Position numbers and translations under genes: made by a program. From Flavobacterium sp. UBA7665 (GTDB taxonomy: Bacteria > Bacteroidota > Bacteroidia > Flavobacteriales > Flavobacteriaceae), in the NCBI GenBank assembly GCA_002483285.1, contig DLHP01000004.1, positions 62,001 through 126,000 of the forward strand: a stretch of DNA of 64,000 nucleotides, written 5' to 3'. This document shows, piece by piece, positions 7,069 to 16,287 of this stretch; position 1 is the stretch's first letter, and every line of letters starts with the position of its first letter. The notes under the pieces are model-generated. The model saw only the letters and a list, made by a program, of their open reading frames with translations, did no database searches and was not told where the DNA came from.

Positions 7069-8550
7069 TCAAGGCAAGATGAAACGATGAAGCACCGCTT
7101 GTGTGGCCATCAATTTTGGCACGCCTTGCTCTGTAACGATAGAAATTCCTTCAATAAAATCGCTGTCTTTGAACTCAAAGTCAAGCCCGTTAATCAGGTG
7201 CTTCTGGAAAAAATAGTTTAGGTCGCGGTCCAGGTATTTTTGGGCGAGTTCCAGGAACAATTCATCGGTAAATTTCCTTTGCTGCTTAGAACAGACCTCC
7301 AAAATGTCGCGCATCAAATCGTCTAAAGATTTGGTGTAGTTGCTTTTTCTGAGTATTTGGTTGTCGAGCCAAAACGCAAAAAGCGCACCGCGGCGGTACG
7401 GTATTTTCTCAATGGTTCGGCTTTTCCAGAAATCATCCTTGATAACGTAATTGGGTTTGTTGCGGTCGGGATTCTTCCAATGCGCGGCGAGGACATCGGT
7501 ATTGAAATCGTAGAGCCACTGCTCAAAACTAAGTTCACCGCTCCTGAGCCTGTTCTTGTACGCGTAATAATCGGTAAACCCCTCGCTGAACCAATAATTG
7601 AGTTCTTCGTTTCGCATGGGGATTTTCCCGCCAATCCAATCGTGCAGCATCTCATGGCTAAAAATGTACTGCATGGTGTAAAAACTATTGAAAGGATTGT
7701 TCGACGATTGGATCAGGAAACCGTTTTTCACGCCCGATCCGGTAATGCTTTGCCCTTTATAGAGGCTGTCGTTCTGCGTGAGTGTGGGCGTCATGATCAC
7801 CGTGTAATAGTCAAAACTGTTGTCTTTCCAGAATTCCCTTTGGGTAGTGATGGTCTTTTGCAACGCGCCAAAAAGCTTGTCATCATTGTAGTCGGCAAGC
7901 CAATTGCCTCTGATGGCAAAGTAAATCGGCTTGTCCTGGTAAGTGAAGGATCTAATGCGGTAGTCGCCACCCACAAATAAAGAGTGGTACAGTTCAGTCC
8001 AAAGCCCAACCTCTAACTGCTGTTGCAATTGATTGGATCCAAAGGTGTTGTGGATGACAAAATCCTTAGGGAAAGCTACCCATTCTACTTTGGCTTTGAT
8101 CTTGGGGTTTTCTGTCGCCGGCTCAAACACCGCCTCGGGCACCGCAAACAAACTCTGCCCCAAGACGTGGAAATATTGGTCACTCACGATGGGCCGATTC
8201 CTTGACTTGGGACTTTGCTCTTTTACATCCTGTACCACACGGTAAGAAAAATGCAGCGATTTGCCTTTTGGATGGTACACCACCACCCGATTGCTATCGG
8301 CAACAATCTTAAACCGATATCCAGGATTTTCATGGGCTACGAAGCGCAGGCAATTCGTAAGGTGTTGCTCGCCCCAAACTTCATTCGAGTAGTGAAAATA
8401 AGTCGAGTCGGCGGCTTTCTTTAAAGCATACGCAACTTCTACCCGCAACCCTTCCTGCTCGAGTGGTGTAGCGTAATGTATTTTATAGCTGATTTTGGTT
8501 TGACCGCAAGCCATCAAAGGCAAGAGCATGAAAAAGATTTTTTTTAACAT
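7069..8550 (-). CDS. Secreted gluzincin-type zinc peptidase (M1/M61-like)
   Basis: A 493-residue protein with a signal peptide ending in a likely lipoprotein or signal peptidase site (MLLPLMACGQ; Cys15 could be lipidated). The zinc site is HEMLH (H299, E300, H303), followed by WFSEGF with E323 as the third ligand. There are 19 residues between HExxH and the Glu, one more than the canonical 18 of M1. The N-terminal half is a beta-rich domain as in M1/M61 peptidases. The substrate is unknown, probably peptides in the periplasm. It is a single gene with short flanking gaps on both sides. Confidence 0.8.
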   Translation of the reverse strand: MLKKIFFMLLPLMACGQTKISYKIHYATPLEQEGLRVEVAYALKKAADSTYFHYSNEVWGEQHLTNCLRFVAHENPGYRFKIVADSNRVVVYHPKGKSLHFSYRVVQDVKEQSPKSRNRPIVSDQYFHVLGQSLFAVPEAVFEPATENPKIKAKVEWVAFPKDFVIHNTFGSNQLQQQLEVGLWTELYHSLFVGGDYRIRSFTYQDKPIYFAIRGNWLADYNDDKLFGALQKTITTQREFWKDNSFDYYTVIMTPTLTQNDSLYKGQSITGSGVKNGFLIQSSNNPFNSFYTMQYIFSHEMLHDWIGGKIPMRNEELNYWFSEGFTDYYAYKNRLRSGELSFEQWLYDFNTDVLAAHWKNPDRNKPNYVIKDDFWKSRTIEKIPYRRGALFAFWLDNQILRKSNYTKSLDDLMRDILEVCSKQQRKFTDELFLELAQKYLDRDLNYFFQKHLINGLDFEFKDSDFIEGISIVTEQGVPKLMATQAVLHRFILP

Positions 8551-8629
8551 ATTCAGGATTTAAAATAAGTTTACCATTTCTCATGACGATAAAAAGTGAC
8601 GTCTGTTACGACGCACTCGGGACGCCAAC

Positions 8630-10192
8630 CTATTTTCGCAGCGATTCGGCAATTTTCATCGCGCATTTTTCACCATCGATTGCTGCCGACACGATCCCAC
8701 CCGCATAGCCCGCACCTTCTCCGCAAGGATACAAACCCTTGATTTGCAAATGCTCTAAAGTTTCCCCGTCACGCGGAATCCTTACCGGCGATGAAGTCCG
8801 GCTTTCGGGCGCATGCAGTATCGCCTCATTGGTGAGGTAACCGCGCATCGATTGGCCAAATTCGACAAATCCTTCGCGCAGCGTTTGGGTGAGAAATCCG
8901 GGGAAAACCTGCCCGAGCTCTACCGAAGTGGTTCCGGGAACATAAGACGTCTTCGGGATATCCGCCGAGACTTTCTGCTGCGTAAAATCGACCATGCGCT
9001 GCGCCGGGACTTTTTGCGTCTCCCCAGCCAAGCGCCACGCTTTTTGCTCGATGCTCTTCTGGAATTCCATTCCGGCCAGCGCCCCGAATTTAGCAAAAGG
9101 CTTAAAATCTTCGAGTCGCAACTCCACGACAATCCCAGAATTGGCCGTAGGTTGATCGCGTTTGGATGGCGACCAGCCGTTGGTGACGACTTCACCAGGA
9201 CTCGTAGCACAAGGCGCAATCACGCCGCCGGGACACATACAAAACGAGTACATACCGCGTCCGCCGATCTGTTTTACAATCGAGTAAGGCGACGGTGGCA
9301 ACAGCGCGCCGCGGTAATCGCAACTGTATTGTATTTTGTCGATTAGCGATTGTGGGTGTTCGGCACGTACGCCGAGGGCAAACGGCTTGGCCTCGATATG
9401 GATTTTCTTGCGGTCGAGCAGTTCAAAGATATCGCGCGCCGAATGGCCTGTGGCCAGGATGATTTTGTTGGCTTGTATGGTATCGCCGTTTTGGGTCACC
9501 ACGCCTTGCACTTCATTGTTTTTAAGGACGAAATCGGTGACGCGGGTTTCAAACAAAACCTGTCCGCCGCAAGCGATGATTTTTTCGCGGATGTCCTGGA
9601 TAATCTGCGGCAATTTGTTGGTACCGATGTGCGGATGTGCCTCGATTAGGATTTCGTTCGACGCACCGAAAGCTACGAGCAATTCTAGTATCCTCGTAAC
9701 ATCGCCACGCTTTTTAGAGCGCGTGTAGAGTTTGCCGTCAGAATAAGTTCCTGCGCCGCCTTCTCCAAAACAATAGTTAGAATCTTCATCCACGATGTGG
9801 TCTACATTGATGGCCTTGAGGTCGCGACGGCGTCCGCGGACGTCTTTGCCGCGTTCTATAACGATGGGTTTCAACCCCAATTCTATGAGTTGCAATGCCG
9901 CAAAAAGCCCGGCCGGACCTGCGCCAATCACAATTACTTCTTGGGCGTTAGCAACGTTCGGGTAGTCGGGCAATTGAATGGATTGCTCGATTACAGGCTC
10001 GCCCTGAAAAAAAATGTTGACCTTGAGATTGATCTTGATGGCCTTTTGGCGCGCATCGATCGATCGTTTGAGCAGCGTGATGTGCGCGATTTCCTGCGGC
10101 GATGTACGCAACAAACCGGCAAGGTGTTGGCGCAGCAACGCTTCATTGGCAGCGGTTTCGGGCGTAACTTGTAGGAGAAGTTCTTTTGGCAT
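8630..10192 (-). CDS. NAD(P)/FAD-dependent oxidoreductase (COG2509-type)
   Basis: A 520-residue flavoprotein. A small N-terminal domain (1-90) precedes the FAD-binding Rossmann fold (VIVIGAGPAGLFAALQL at about 99-115). The family motif FGEGGAGTYSDGKLYTR follows, and the C-terminal part ends in a second FAD-contact segment (GLYPCGEGAGYAGGIVSAA). These are cytosolic dehydrogenases of undefined substrate related to geranylgeranyl-reductase-like flavoproteins. Start: the ATG at 10192 is chosen because an upstream ATG at 10264 would place the terminator of the preceding gene inside the coding sequence. Confidence 0.85.
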   Translation of the reverse strand: MPKELLLQVTPETAANEALLRQHLAGLLRTSPQEIAHITLLKRSIDARQKAIKINLKVNIFFQGEPVIEQSIQLPDYPNVANAQEVIVIGAGPAGLFAALQLIELGLKPIVIERGKDVRGRRRDLKAINVDHIVDEDSNYCFGEGGAGTYSDGKLYTRSKKRGDVTRILELLVAFGASNEILIEAHPHIGTNKLPQIIQDIREKIIACGGQVLFETRVTDFVLKNNEVQGVVTQNGDTIQANKIILATGHSARDIFELLDRKKIHIEAKPFALGVRAEHPQSLIDKIQYSCDYRGALLPPSPYSIVKQIGGRGMYSFCMCPGGVIAPCATSPGEVVTNGWSPSKRDQPTANSGIVVELRLEDFKPFAKFGALAGMEFQKSIEQKAWRLAGETQKVPAQRMVDFTQQKVSADIPKTSYVPGTTSVELGQVFPGFLTQTLREGFVEFGQSMRGYLTNEAILHAPESRTSSPVRIPRDGETLEHLQIKGLYPCGEGAGYAGGIVSAAIDGEKCAMKIAESLRK

Positions 10193-10238
10193 ACGGGAAT
10201 TTTTGGCAAGGTAAAAACAGTCCCAAAGATAAGAACAT

Positions 10239-10271
10239 AAAAAAAGGTTTGACATTGCTACCAAACCTTTT
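10239..10271 (-). terminator. Intrinsic terminator after the TSP3/T9SS gene
   Basis: A 10-bp perfect stem (10242-10251 with 10262-10271) with a 10-base loop. On the minus strand it is followed by seven T residues. It lies 17 bases beyond the stop at 10288 and upstream of the chosen start of the FAD oxidoreductase. Confidence 0.85.
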
Positions 10272-10287
10272 ATCGCTTTAAATGTTG

Positions 10288-11835
10288 TTACTTCTTGACG
10301 AACTTGTAGTTGAGCACTTTCTGACCTGTTATGATTTTGACAAAATACAGACCGCTTTGCAAATCTGCCACAGGAATGGATGATGCATCCGGTAGTTGTT
10401 TGACCAAAGTTCCGTTAACGGCGTAAATGGCTATCGATGAAATCGTAAGTCCCGAAGTGTTGTTTACATTTAGAATCGAAGTGGCTGGATTGGGGTAAAT
10501 CACAATCGAATTGCCATCCTGGAAATGATTCACTGCTAAATTATTGTTTTGCAGGTAATCGGGCGTTCCGTTGGCATCGGCATCATCGTCTGCAGGATTG
10601 TTATTGGCGTTGGCGTCTTCGTTGATCGTGAGGATTTCGTCGCCGTCATCATCGCTATCGAGATAATTGAGGATGCCATCATTATCGGTGTCAAGGTATG
10701 AATTGGTGCCATTTGCGCTCCTATTGAATACGTATTCTACCGACGTCAGTACCATGTCACCGTCGTCATCGTTGTCTATGAAATTGGCAATGCCGTCACC
10801 GTCGGTATCGTCGTTGGCGAGGTTGGTATCATCATTTTGATCTTCATCTGCTGTGGCCACCGAGTCGAGATCGTAATCGTTATTACAATCGACTACGAGC
10901 AACTTGATACTTTTAATTTCACCATCGACGTTGGCATAAATAGTCTGCGAACCCGCTGTGGCATTGGCGTAATCCAAATCAAGGATTGGGTTGTCTAAAG
11001 AGACGGCATCGGCCTGCGTTTGGTAAAAAGTAACCAACGACGGATTGCCGGGCAACAAATCATTCTGGGCAACCGAAAGATTGAAGTTTACAAAACCATC
11101 AGCATCGTCGTCGCATTTGGCAAACAAATAGGTATCGGTAGCAAACGGACGCTGGAAACGCCATCCTTCATGGAAAGCGGTCCAGGCACCAATGTTTCTA
11201 TTTGGAGCAGCAATCCCCAGAAGTCCGGTTTCATTGATGATTCCGGTAACGGTACTTCCCTCATTCCAGGCCAAACAAACCTGTTTGTCAATGAGTTGCA
11301 CATCCATAATGTTAAGCGTTTCGTACAATACCATCTGGAACGAACTCTTTATTTCATAACAGCTAAAGTGCGAATTGTTGTCAAACATCACGACAAATTT
11401 TCGGTAGGGCGCACTTCCAATCACGGCGTACGTGATGGTTCCCTGAGCGTTCGCATTATTTAAATCGTGAAAAGCACCCATAAAAGCATTCTTGACTGGG
11501 AAACTGGCATCTGGAATGGGCATGTTCACGTCGGTATTCCATGGCGAGAGGTAGCCTTCAGCATATGGTGTAAAACTAATGTAACCGTTGGTGCTTACAC
11601 TAACCTGACTGCAAGTTGCACCATAAAAATCGAAATTGAAAGTCAACGGTATCGGCGCCGAAAAACTGTCGTCCATCGTACCTTGCACCGAAGCAGTTGC
11701 CTCATACACCTGATAAGGAATCGGCGAAACAGTATAGTCGTTTTGTGCTGCAATATTAGCTGGAGCAACTGCACAAACTGCAACAACGACAACCGCTTTT
11801 AAAACAGAAAATCTCGTTAAGTAATTATTTTTCAT
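10288..11835 (-). CDS. Secreted thrombospondin type 3-repeat protein with T9SS sorting domain
   Basis: A 515-residue exported protein. The signal peptide is at about 1-31 (FSVLKAVVVVAVCAVAPANIAAQ). An N-terminal beta-rich region (about 35-250; FNFDFYGATCSQVSVSTNGYISF) resembles the domain often found before gliding-type C-termini. Residues about 315-430 are Asp-rich calcium-binding TSP3-like repeats (DTDGDGIANFID, DTDNDGILNYLD). The last about 75 residues are a T9SS type A sorting domain (VIYPNPATSILNV, DLQSGLYFVKI). The likely role is a surface or secreted adhesin-like protein, but function is unknown. Start at 11835 fits the signal peptide; a divergent promoter lies just upstream. Confidence 0.88.
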   Translation of the reverse strand: MKNNYLTRFSVLKAVVVVAVCAVAPANIAAQNDYTVSPIPYQVYEATASVQGTMDDSFSAPIPLTFNFDFYGATCSQVSVSTNGYISFTPYAEGYLSPWNTDVNMPIPDASFPVKNAFMGAFHDLNNANAQGTITYAVIGSAPYRKFVVMFDNNSHFSCYEIKSSFQMVLYETLNIMDVQLIDKQVCLAWNEGSTVTGIINETGLLGIAAPNRNIGAWTAFHEGWRFQRPFATDTYLFAKCDDDADGFVNFNLSVAQNDLLPGNPSLVTFYQTQADAVSLDNPILDLDYANATAGSQTIYANVDGEIKSIKLLVVDCNNDYDLDSVATADEDQNDDTNLANDDTDGDGIANFIDNDDDGDMVLTSVEYVFNRSANGTNSYLDTDNDGILNYLDSDDDGDEILTINEDANANNNPADDDADANGTPDYLQNNNLAVNHFQDGNSIVIYPNPATSILNVNNTSGLTISSIAIYAVNGTLVKQLPDASSIPVADLQSGLYFVKIITGQKVLNYKFVKK

Positions 11836-11849
11836 GGGTTTAGTTTTTC

Positions 11850-11857
11850 CAAATATA
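11850..11857 (-). promoter_or_regulatory. Promoter -7 element for the TSP3/T9SS gene
   Basis: TATATTTG on the minus strand, a full match to TAnnTTTG, 15 bases upstream of the ATG at 11835. A -33 TTG at 11875-11873 has a 15-base spacer, so the -33 part is weak. Confidence 0.5.
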
Positions 11858-11862
11858 ACCAA

Positions 11863-11890
11863 TTGGTCATTTCAAATCTGATTATCTTTG
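11863..11890 (+). promoter_or_regulatory. Promoter for the small plus-strand gene at 11903
   Basis: TTG at 11863-11865 and TATCTTTG at 11883-11890, 17-base spacer. The predicted transcription start is a few bases before the ATG at 11903, which argues against the in-frame TTG at 11888 as start. It interleaves with the divergent minus-strand promoter. Confidence 0.55.
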
Positions 11891-11902
11891 AAAAAAAATC
11901 CA

Positions 11903-12142
11903 ATGCCGAGAAAAATCAAATTAATCTGGGACTTTCGCGGTCCGGCGGCTGTAAAAACGGCCGAGCACCATGAAAAACACCTCAAGGAATTCATCGCTAT
12001 AGAACGATTACCCATTGATATAACAGGATTTTCTATTGTCAACGAGCTGTATACAACCGCGTTTATGGTGGTAGAAGAATCCCAGATGATTGCCGTACGA
12101 GACGCGCTCAAACCGCACCGCGGCGAGGTTTACGAAGGCTAG
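11903..12142 (+). CDS. Small conserved-looking protein of unknown function (79 aa)
   Basis: A 79-residue cytosolic protein. I do not recognise a named domain, but it has the look of a compact alpha/beta protein (KIKLIWDFRGPAAVKTAEHH, GFSIVNELYTTAFMVVEES) and has its own well-placed promoter. Pairs of His residues (AEHHEKH) are visible, without a defined metal motif. The start is set by the promoter; an in-frame TTG at 11888 would add five residues. Its 3' end overlaps the convergent methyltransferase gene by 4 bases. Confidence 0.7.
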   Translation: MPRKIKLIWDFRGPAAVKTAEHHEKHLKEFIAIERLPIDITGFSIVNELYTTAFMVVEESQMIAVRDALKPHRGEVYEG

Positions 12143-12999
12143 TTTTTGATTGGGTTGGTGTAGATGACAACCTGGCTTCGGGCGAAGGCGTTGCGGATCA
12201 ATCCCGGAAGCCATTTTTCTAACCGAAACGCAAAGCGACGGAACTTGCGGTTGGATTCACCAACAGGAATCAAACGCTCGAGTTTTTCGATACTCCCGAT
12301 ACAGTAGATTTGTGTACTCCCGAAATACGTTTTGCCGATGCGTCGGTAATTTCCCGAGCTGTTGTCGCGAATGGGGTGCATGTCTATCGTTTCCTTCCAA
12401 ACTTTGTATTGCGCCCTTTGCCATTTGGCGGGACGGTCGGCCATTGGGATAGACCAACGAATGGCGTCGAGGAGTTTGTTGTTTACGGCGGGCTCAAAAT
12501 AGCGCACTTGCCCGCCTGGTTTGAGGATGCGTACATTTTTTTCTGCAAATGCCATTTCCTGTTCGTTGGTAAGGTGGTGTACAAACGCTTTGCCTACGAT
12601 GATATCGAAAAAATCATGCGGCATATTGGCCTTGAGGAAATCGCCTTCTATGAATTGGATGGGCTTTTCAAAAGCATAACTGTTGTTGAGTTTGGCAATG
12701 ATGCGTCCCGATTCTGATGAGATGTCATTGGCATAAACCTCGGCACCGAGTGCGGCCATTACCGCTGCATTGGTACAATCGCCGCAACCCATCTCAAGCA
12801 CTTTCTTGCCTTTGAGTTCGCCTTGGAAATTATTGTGGTACAAACCTACCCAGCTGATGTGTGTGGTCGTGGCCACTTTCAAAAATCCGTCTATATCATT
12901 GATGATATCAAGGATGTGTTGGATGTTGGTTTGCGAATAGAGATCGTCATAATACGCTTCGTTTTTTTGCGTATTCATGGCCGTGCGCGTATGGTCCAT
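12139..12999 (-). CDS. Class I SAM-dependent methyltransferase
   Basis: A 286-residue cytosolic protein with a Methyltransf_11-type core: motif I VLEMGCGDCTNAAVMAALG (about 90-108), acidic motif II around EVYANDIS, and FDIIVGKAFVHHL later. The substrate is not evident. The long C-terminal region after the core (about 190-286) contains RWSIPMADRPAKWQ and may bind substrate. Two ATG choices exist (12999 and 12978); both lie downstream of a good -7 element. It lies between a small unknown gene and recQ and shows no operon partner. Confidence 0.8.
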   Translation of the reverse strand: MDHTRTAMNTQKNEAYYDDLYSQTNIQHILDIINDIDGFLKVATTTHISWVGLYHNNFQGELKGKKVLEMGCGDCTNAAVMAALGAEVYANDISSESGRIIAKLNNSYAFEKPIQFIEGDFLKANMPHDFFDIIVGKAFVHHLTNEQEMAFAEKNVRILKPGGQVRYFEPAVNNKLLDAIRWSIPMADRPAKWQRAQYKVWKETIDMHPIRDNSSGNYRRIGKTYFGSTQIYCIGSIEKLERLIPVGESNRKFRRFAFRLEKWLPGLIRNAFARSQVVIYTNPIKN

Positions 13000-13028
13000 C
13001 TCGGCTAATTTTGGTTTTGGAATAGGCG

Positions 13029-13036
13029 CAAATGTA
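13029..13036 (-). promoter_or_regulatory. Promoter -7 element for the methyltransferase gene
   Basis: TACATTTG on the minus strand matches TAnnTTTG and sits 30 bases upstream of the first ATG, directly beyond the recQ stop. No clear -33 TTG was found at the expected distance. Confidence 0.4.
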
Positions 13037-13040
13037 GCAA

Positions 13041-15236
13041 TTAATTGGCTACTTCACTGATGAATTTGATACGCATCAAACGCAGTTCGTCTATGTCGTA
13101 TTCGCCGTCGAACTCCTTGAGTGCTTCCTCGATACGGTCGGTTTCTGATTCCATGAAGTACTCGTGGATTTCTTCTTGTTGCTCGTCGTCGAGCAGGTCA
13201 TCAATCCAGTATTTGATGTTGAGCTTGGTGCCCGAATAAACGATTTGTTCCATTTCCTTAATTAGCGCATCCATGTTCATGCCTTTGGCCGAAGCAATGT
13301 CCTGCAAGGAAAGTTTGCGGTCAATGTTTTGGATGATGTACAATTTGTTGGCCGAGTTGGCACCAGTTGATTTCACTACCAAATCATCTGGTCGCACAAT
13401 GTCATTGTCTTCCACATAGCGGCTGATGAGTTCCACGAATTCCTTTCCGTATTTCTTGGCTTTGCCCTCGCCTACACCATGGATATTACCGAGTTCTTCT
13501 AGAGAAATGGGATATTTAAGTGCCATGTCTTCCAGCGATGGGTCCTGGAACACCACAAACGGCGGCACACCCAATTTCTTGGCGACTTTCTTGCGCAGGT
13601 CGCGCAGCATGGCCATGAGCGCTTCGTCGGCGGTGCCTGAGGATTTGGCCGCAGTCACGATGGTCTCGTCTTCGGTTTCGTTGTATTCGTGGTCCTCAGA
13701 CATCATGAAAGATGTTGGGTGTTGGATGAAATCGAGGCCTTTGTCGGTCACCTTGAGGATGCCGTAGGTCTCTATGTCTTTAGAGAGCAAACCGTCTACG
13801 AGTACCTGTCGGATGAGTGCCATCCAATGACGTTCCTCCATATCTGCGCCGGCTCCGAAGAAATCATGCGCGTCGGTTTTATGAGCCTTAATCACTGCGT
13901 TGACTCGGCCAATGAGTGTAAAGATGATTTCCTTGGCCTTGTACAAATGCTTGGTATCGCGTACCACTTTGAGTAGCTTGACCACTTCGTCCTTGGCTTC
14001 TTTTTTGGCTTTCGGGTTGCGGACGTTGTCGTCCATATCGGCGCCTTCGCCGGTTTCGCTGTCGAATTCTTCTCCAAAATAATGCAGCAGGAATTTACGT
14101 CGAGAGATTGAAGTTTCGGCGTAAGCCACGACTTCCTGCAACAGCGCAAAACCGATTTCCTGTTCGGCGACGGGTTTGCCCGACATGAATTTCTCGAGTT
14201 TCTCGACGTCTTTATAGGAGTAATACGCCAGGCAATAGCCTTCGCCTCCATCACGCCCGGCGCGGCCGGTTTCTTGGTAATAACTTTCGAGTGATTTGGG
14301 AATGTCATGGTGGATGACAAACCGAACATCGGGCTTGTCTATACCCATCCCAAAAGCGATCGTAGCCACGACTACTTCCACGTCTTCCATGAGGAACATG
14401 TCCTGGTGCTTGGCGCGAGTTTTGGCATCGAGACCGGCGTGGTATGGTACTGCAGAAATTCCGTTGACTTGCAACACTTCGGCGATGGCCTCTACCTTTT
14501 TACGGCTCAGGCAATAGATAATCCCCGATTTCCCTTTGTTCTGTTTGATGAATCGGATAATGTCGGACTCGATGTTTTTAGTTTTGGTGCGCACCTCATA
14601 ATACAAATTCGGCCGATTGAAAGACGCTTTGAACGTTTTGGCGTTCGGCATATCGAGATTCTTCAGAATATCCTCCTGAACTTTTGGCGTTGCCGTCGCG
14701 GTGAGCCCGATAATCGGAACATCGCCGAGTTGACGGATGATGTGCCGCAGGTTGCGGTATTCGGGCCTAAAATCGTGTCCCCATTCTGAAATACAATGCG
14801 CTTCATCAATGGCGACAAAAGAGATGGTGCCTTTTTGCAGGAACGACACGTATTCTTCCTTGGTTAGGGATTCGGGTGCGACATACAATAATTTGGTGAG
14901 GCCAGAAGTGATGTCTTTTTTGACCTGGTTGATTTCTGTCTTGGTGAGTGAGGAATTCAGGACGTGCGCAATGCCGTTTTCTGAGGACAAACTGCGGATG
15001 GCATCCACCTGGTTTTTCATGAGCGCAATCAATGGCGAAACCACAATTGCGGTACCTTCTTGTACGAGTGCGGGCAGTTGGTAGCAAAGCGACTTTCCGC
15101 CACCTGTTGGCATGATGACAAAGGTGTTTTGTTTGGCGAGAATGCTTCGGATTACTTGTTCTTGTAGGCCTTTAAACTGGTTGAAACCAAAATACTTTTT
15201 AAGTTCTTTATGTATGTCAATTTCGTTTGAGGTCAT
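13041..15236 (-). CDS. recQ: ATP-dependent DNA helicase RecQ
   Basis: A 731-residue 3'-5' superfamily 2 helicase for recombination and fork repair. Visible elements are Walker A MPTGGGKSLCYQLPA (about 45-60), DEAH box FVAIDEAHCISEWGHDFRPEY (about 140-160) including the aromatic-rich RecQ loop, motif VI QETGRAGRDG (about 325-335), a winged-helix region and a C-terminal HRDC domain (VFQDPSLEDMALKYP). Unusual for short RecQs, about 120 residues follow the HRDC domain, as in other flavobacterial RecQ proteins. The start at 15236 leaves the core intact; an upstream start at 15389 would overlap kdsD and is rejected. Confidence 0.95.
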   Translation of the reverse strand: MTSNEIDIHKELKKYFGFNQFKGLQEQVIRSILAKQNTFVIMPTGGGKSLCYQLPALVQEGTAIVVSPLIALMKNQVDAIRSLSSENGIAHVLNSSLTKTEINQVKKDITSGLTKLLYVAPESLTKEEYVSFLQKGTISFVAIDEAHCISEWGHDFRPEYRNLRHIIRQLGDVPIIGLTATATPKVQEDILKNLDMPNAKTFKASFNRPNLYYEVRTKTKNIESDIIRFIKQNKGKSGIIYCLSRKKVEAIAEVLQVNGISAVPYHAGLDAKTRAKHQDMFLMEDVEVVVATIAFGMGIDKPDVRFVIHHDIPKSLESYYQETGRAGRDGGEGYCLAYYSYKDVEKLEKFMSGKPVAEQEIGFALLQEVVAYAETSISRRKFLLHYFGEEFDSETGEGADMDDNVRNPKAKKEAKDEVVKLLKVVRDTKHLYKAKEIIFTLIGRVNAVIKAHKTDAHDFFGAGADMEERHWMALIRQVLVDGLLSKDIETYGILKVTDKGLDFIQHPTSFMMSEDHEYNETEDETIVTAAKSSGTADEALMAMLRDLRKKVAKKLGVPPFVVFQDPSLEDMALKYPISLEELGNIHGVGEGKAKKYGKEFVELISRYVEDNDIVRPDDLVVKSTGANSANKLYIIQNIDRKLSLQDIASAKGMNMDALIKEMEQIVYSGTKLNIKYWIDDLLDDEQQEEIHEYFMESETDRIEEALKEFDGEYDIDELRLMRIKFISEVAN

Positions 15237-15273
15237 GCTGTGCTTAAGGTATTTTTGTTTAAATTTGCTCTCA

Positions 15274-15304
15274 TAAAGATACAACTTTCTTTCACTCGTA
15301 CAAA
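15274..15304 (-). promoter_or_regulatory. recQ promoter
   Basis: On the minus strand a -33 TTTG (15304-15301), a 19-base spacer and TATCTTTA (15281-15274), one base off TAnnTTTG. It lies 38 bases before the recQ ATG, in the short divergent region shared with kdsD. Confidence 0.5.
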
Positions 15305-15321
15305 TTTTATAATACACTGTT

Positions 15322-16287
15322 TTGATATCAAAAGAAAATATATTGGCTGCCGCCAAAACCGCCATTCTTTCTGAAAGTGAGTCGATCAAAAAGCTGGCAG
15401 ATTATCTCAACAACGACTTTACCGAGGCTACACTGGCCATCTACAACGCCAAGGGCCGACTCATTATTACCGGTATCGGGAAAAGCGCGCTGATTGCCCA
15501 AAAAATTGTGGCGACGATGAATTCTACGGGAACGCCATCGATGTTTTTACACGCCTCCGAAGCCATACACGGCGATTTGGGAATGGTACAGAAAGACGAT
15601 ATCATCATTTGCATTTCAAAAAGCGGCAACAGCCCCGAAATCAAAGTTTTGGTTCCGCTTTTGAAACGTTTCGGCAACCAGTTGATTGCCATTACAGGAA
15701 ACATGACATCCTACTTGGCCAAAGCCTCCGATTTTGTACTCAACACCACGGTCGATGCCGAAGCCTGCCCCAACAACCTCGCTCCTACCAACAGCACTAC
15801 GGCGCAACTCGTCATGGGCGATGCGATTGCGGTTTGTTTGATGGAAATGCGAAATTTTACAGCCGAGGATTTTGCCGTGTACCATCCCGGTGGCGCACTC
15901 GGAAAAAAATTGTTGTTGCGCGTTTCGTCGATGCTTGAAAACAACCACAAACCGATGGTTATGGCCGATGACAACATCCAACAGGTAATTTTTGAAATTT
16001 CAGAAAAACGACTCGGCGTGACTGCCGTGATCGAGGACGATAAAGTAATCGGAATCATTACCGATGGTGATATCCGCCGCATGCTCAATCACCGCGACTC
16101 AATTGCAGGTGTGACCGCAAAAGACATCATGACCAAAAACCCAAAAAGAATCCATTCTAACGATATGGTCGTAGATGCTTTCAATATTATGGAAGATTTC
16201 TCAATTACACAACTCATCGTAGAAGATGAGGGCGAGTACAAAGGCGTACTGCATTTGCATGACATTTTAAAAGAAGGCATTATCTGA
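15322..16287 (+). CDS. kdsD: D-arabinose-5-phosphate isomerase (KpsF/GutQ family)
   Basis: A 321-residue enzyme converting ribulose-5-phosphate to arabinose-5-phosphate, the first step to Kdo of lipopolysaccharide. The N-terminal SIS domain (about 35-170) has GRLIITGIGKSALIAQKI, HASEAIHGDLGM and ICISKSGNSPEIK. Two CBS domains follow at about 200-320 (GVTAVIEDDKVIGIITDGDIRR). The start is a TTG at 15322, which gives the N-terminus usual for flavobacterial KdsD; no ATG fits. Its stop overlaps the tatC start by one base (TGATG), the head of a four-gene envelope operon. Confidence 0.93.
   Translation: MISKENILAAAKTAILSESESIKKLADYLNNDFTEATLAIYNAKGRLIITGIGKSALIAQKIVATMNSTGTPSMFLHASEAIHGDLGMVQKDDIIICISKSGNSPEIKVLVPLLKRFGNQLIAITGNMTSYLAKASDFVLNTTVDAEACPNNLAPTNSTTAQLVMGDAIAVCLMEMRNFTAEDFAVYHPGGALGKKLLLRVSSMLENNHKPMVMADDNIQQVIFEISEKRLGVTAVIEDDKVIGIITDGDIRRMLNHRDSIAGVTAKDIMTKNPKRIHSNDMVVDAFNIMEDFSITQLIVEDEGEYKGVLHLHDILKEGII

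Noticed and set aside
10193..10264. N-terminal extension of the FAD oxidoreductase from an ATG at 10264
   Set aside because: It would contain the terminator of the preceding gene, and the family N-terminus begins at 10192.
12139..12142. Convergent gene overlap as a sign of frameshift or truncation
   Set aside because: Both proteins have complete ends; a 4-base overlap of convergent genes is ordinary.
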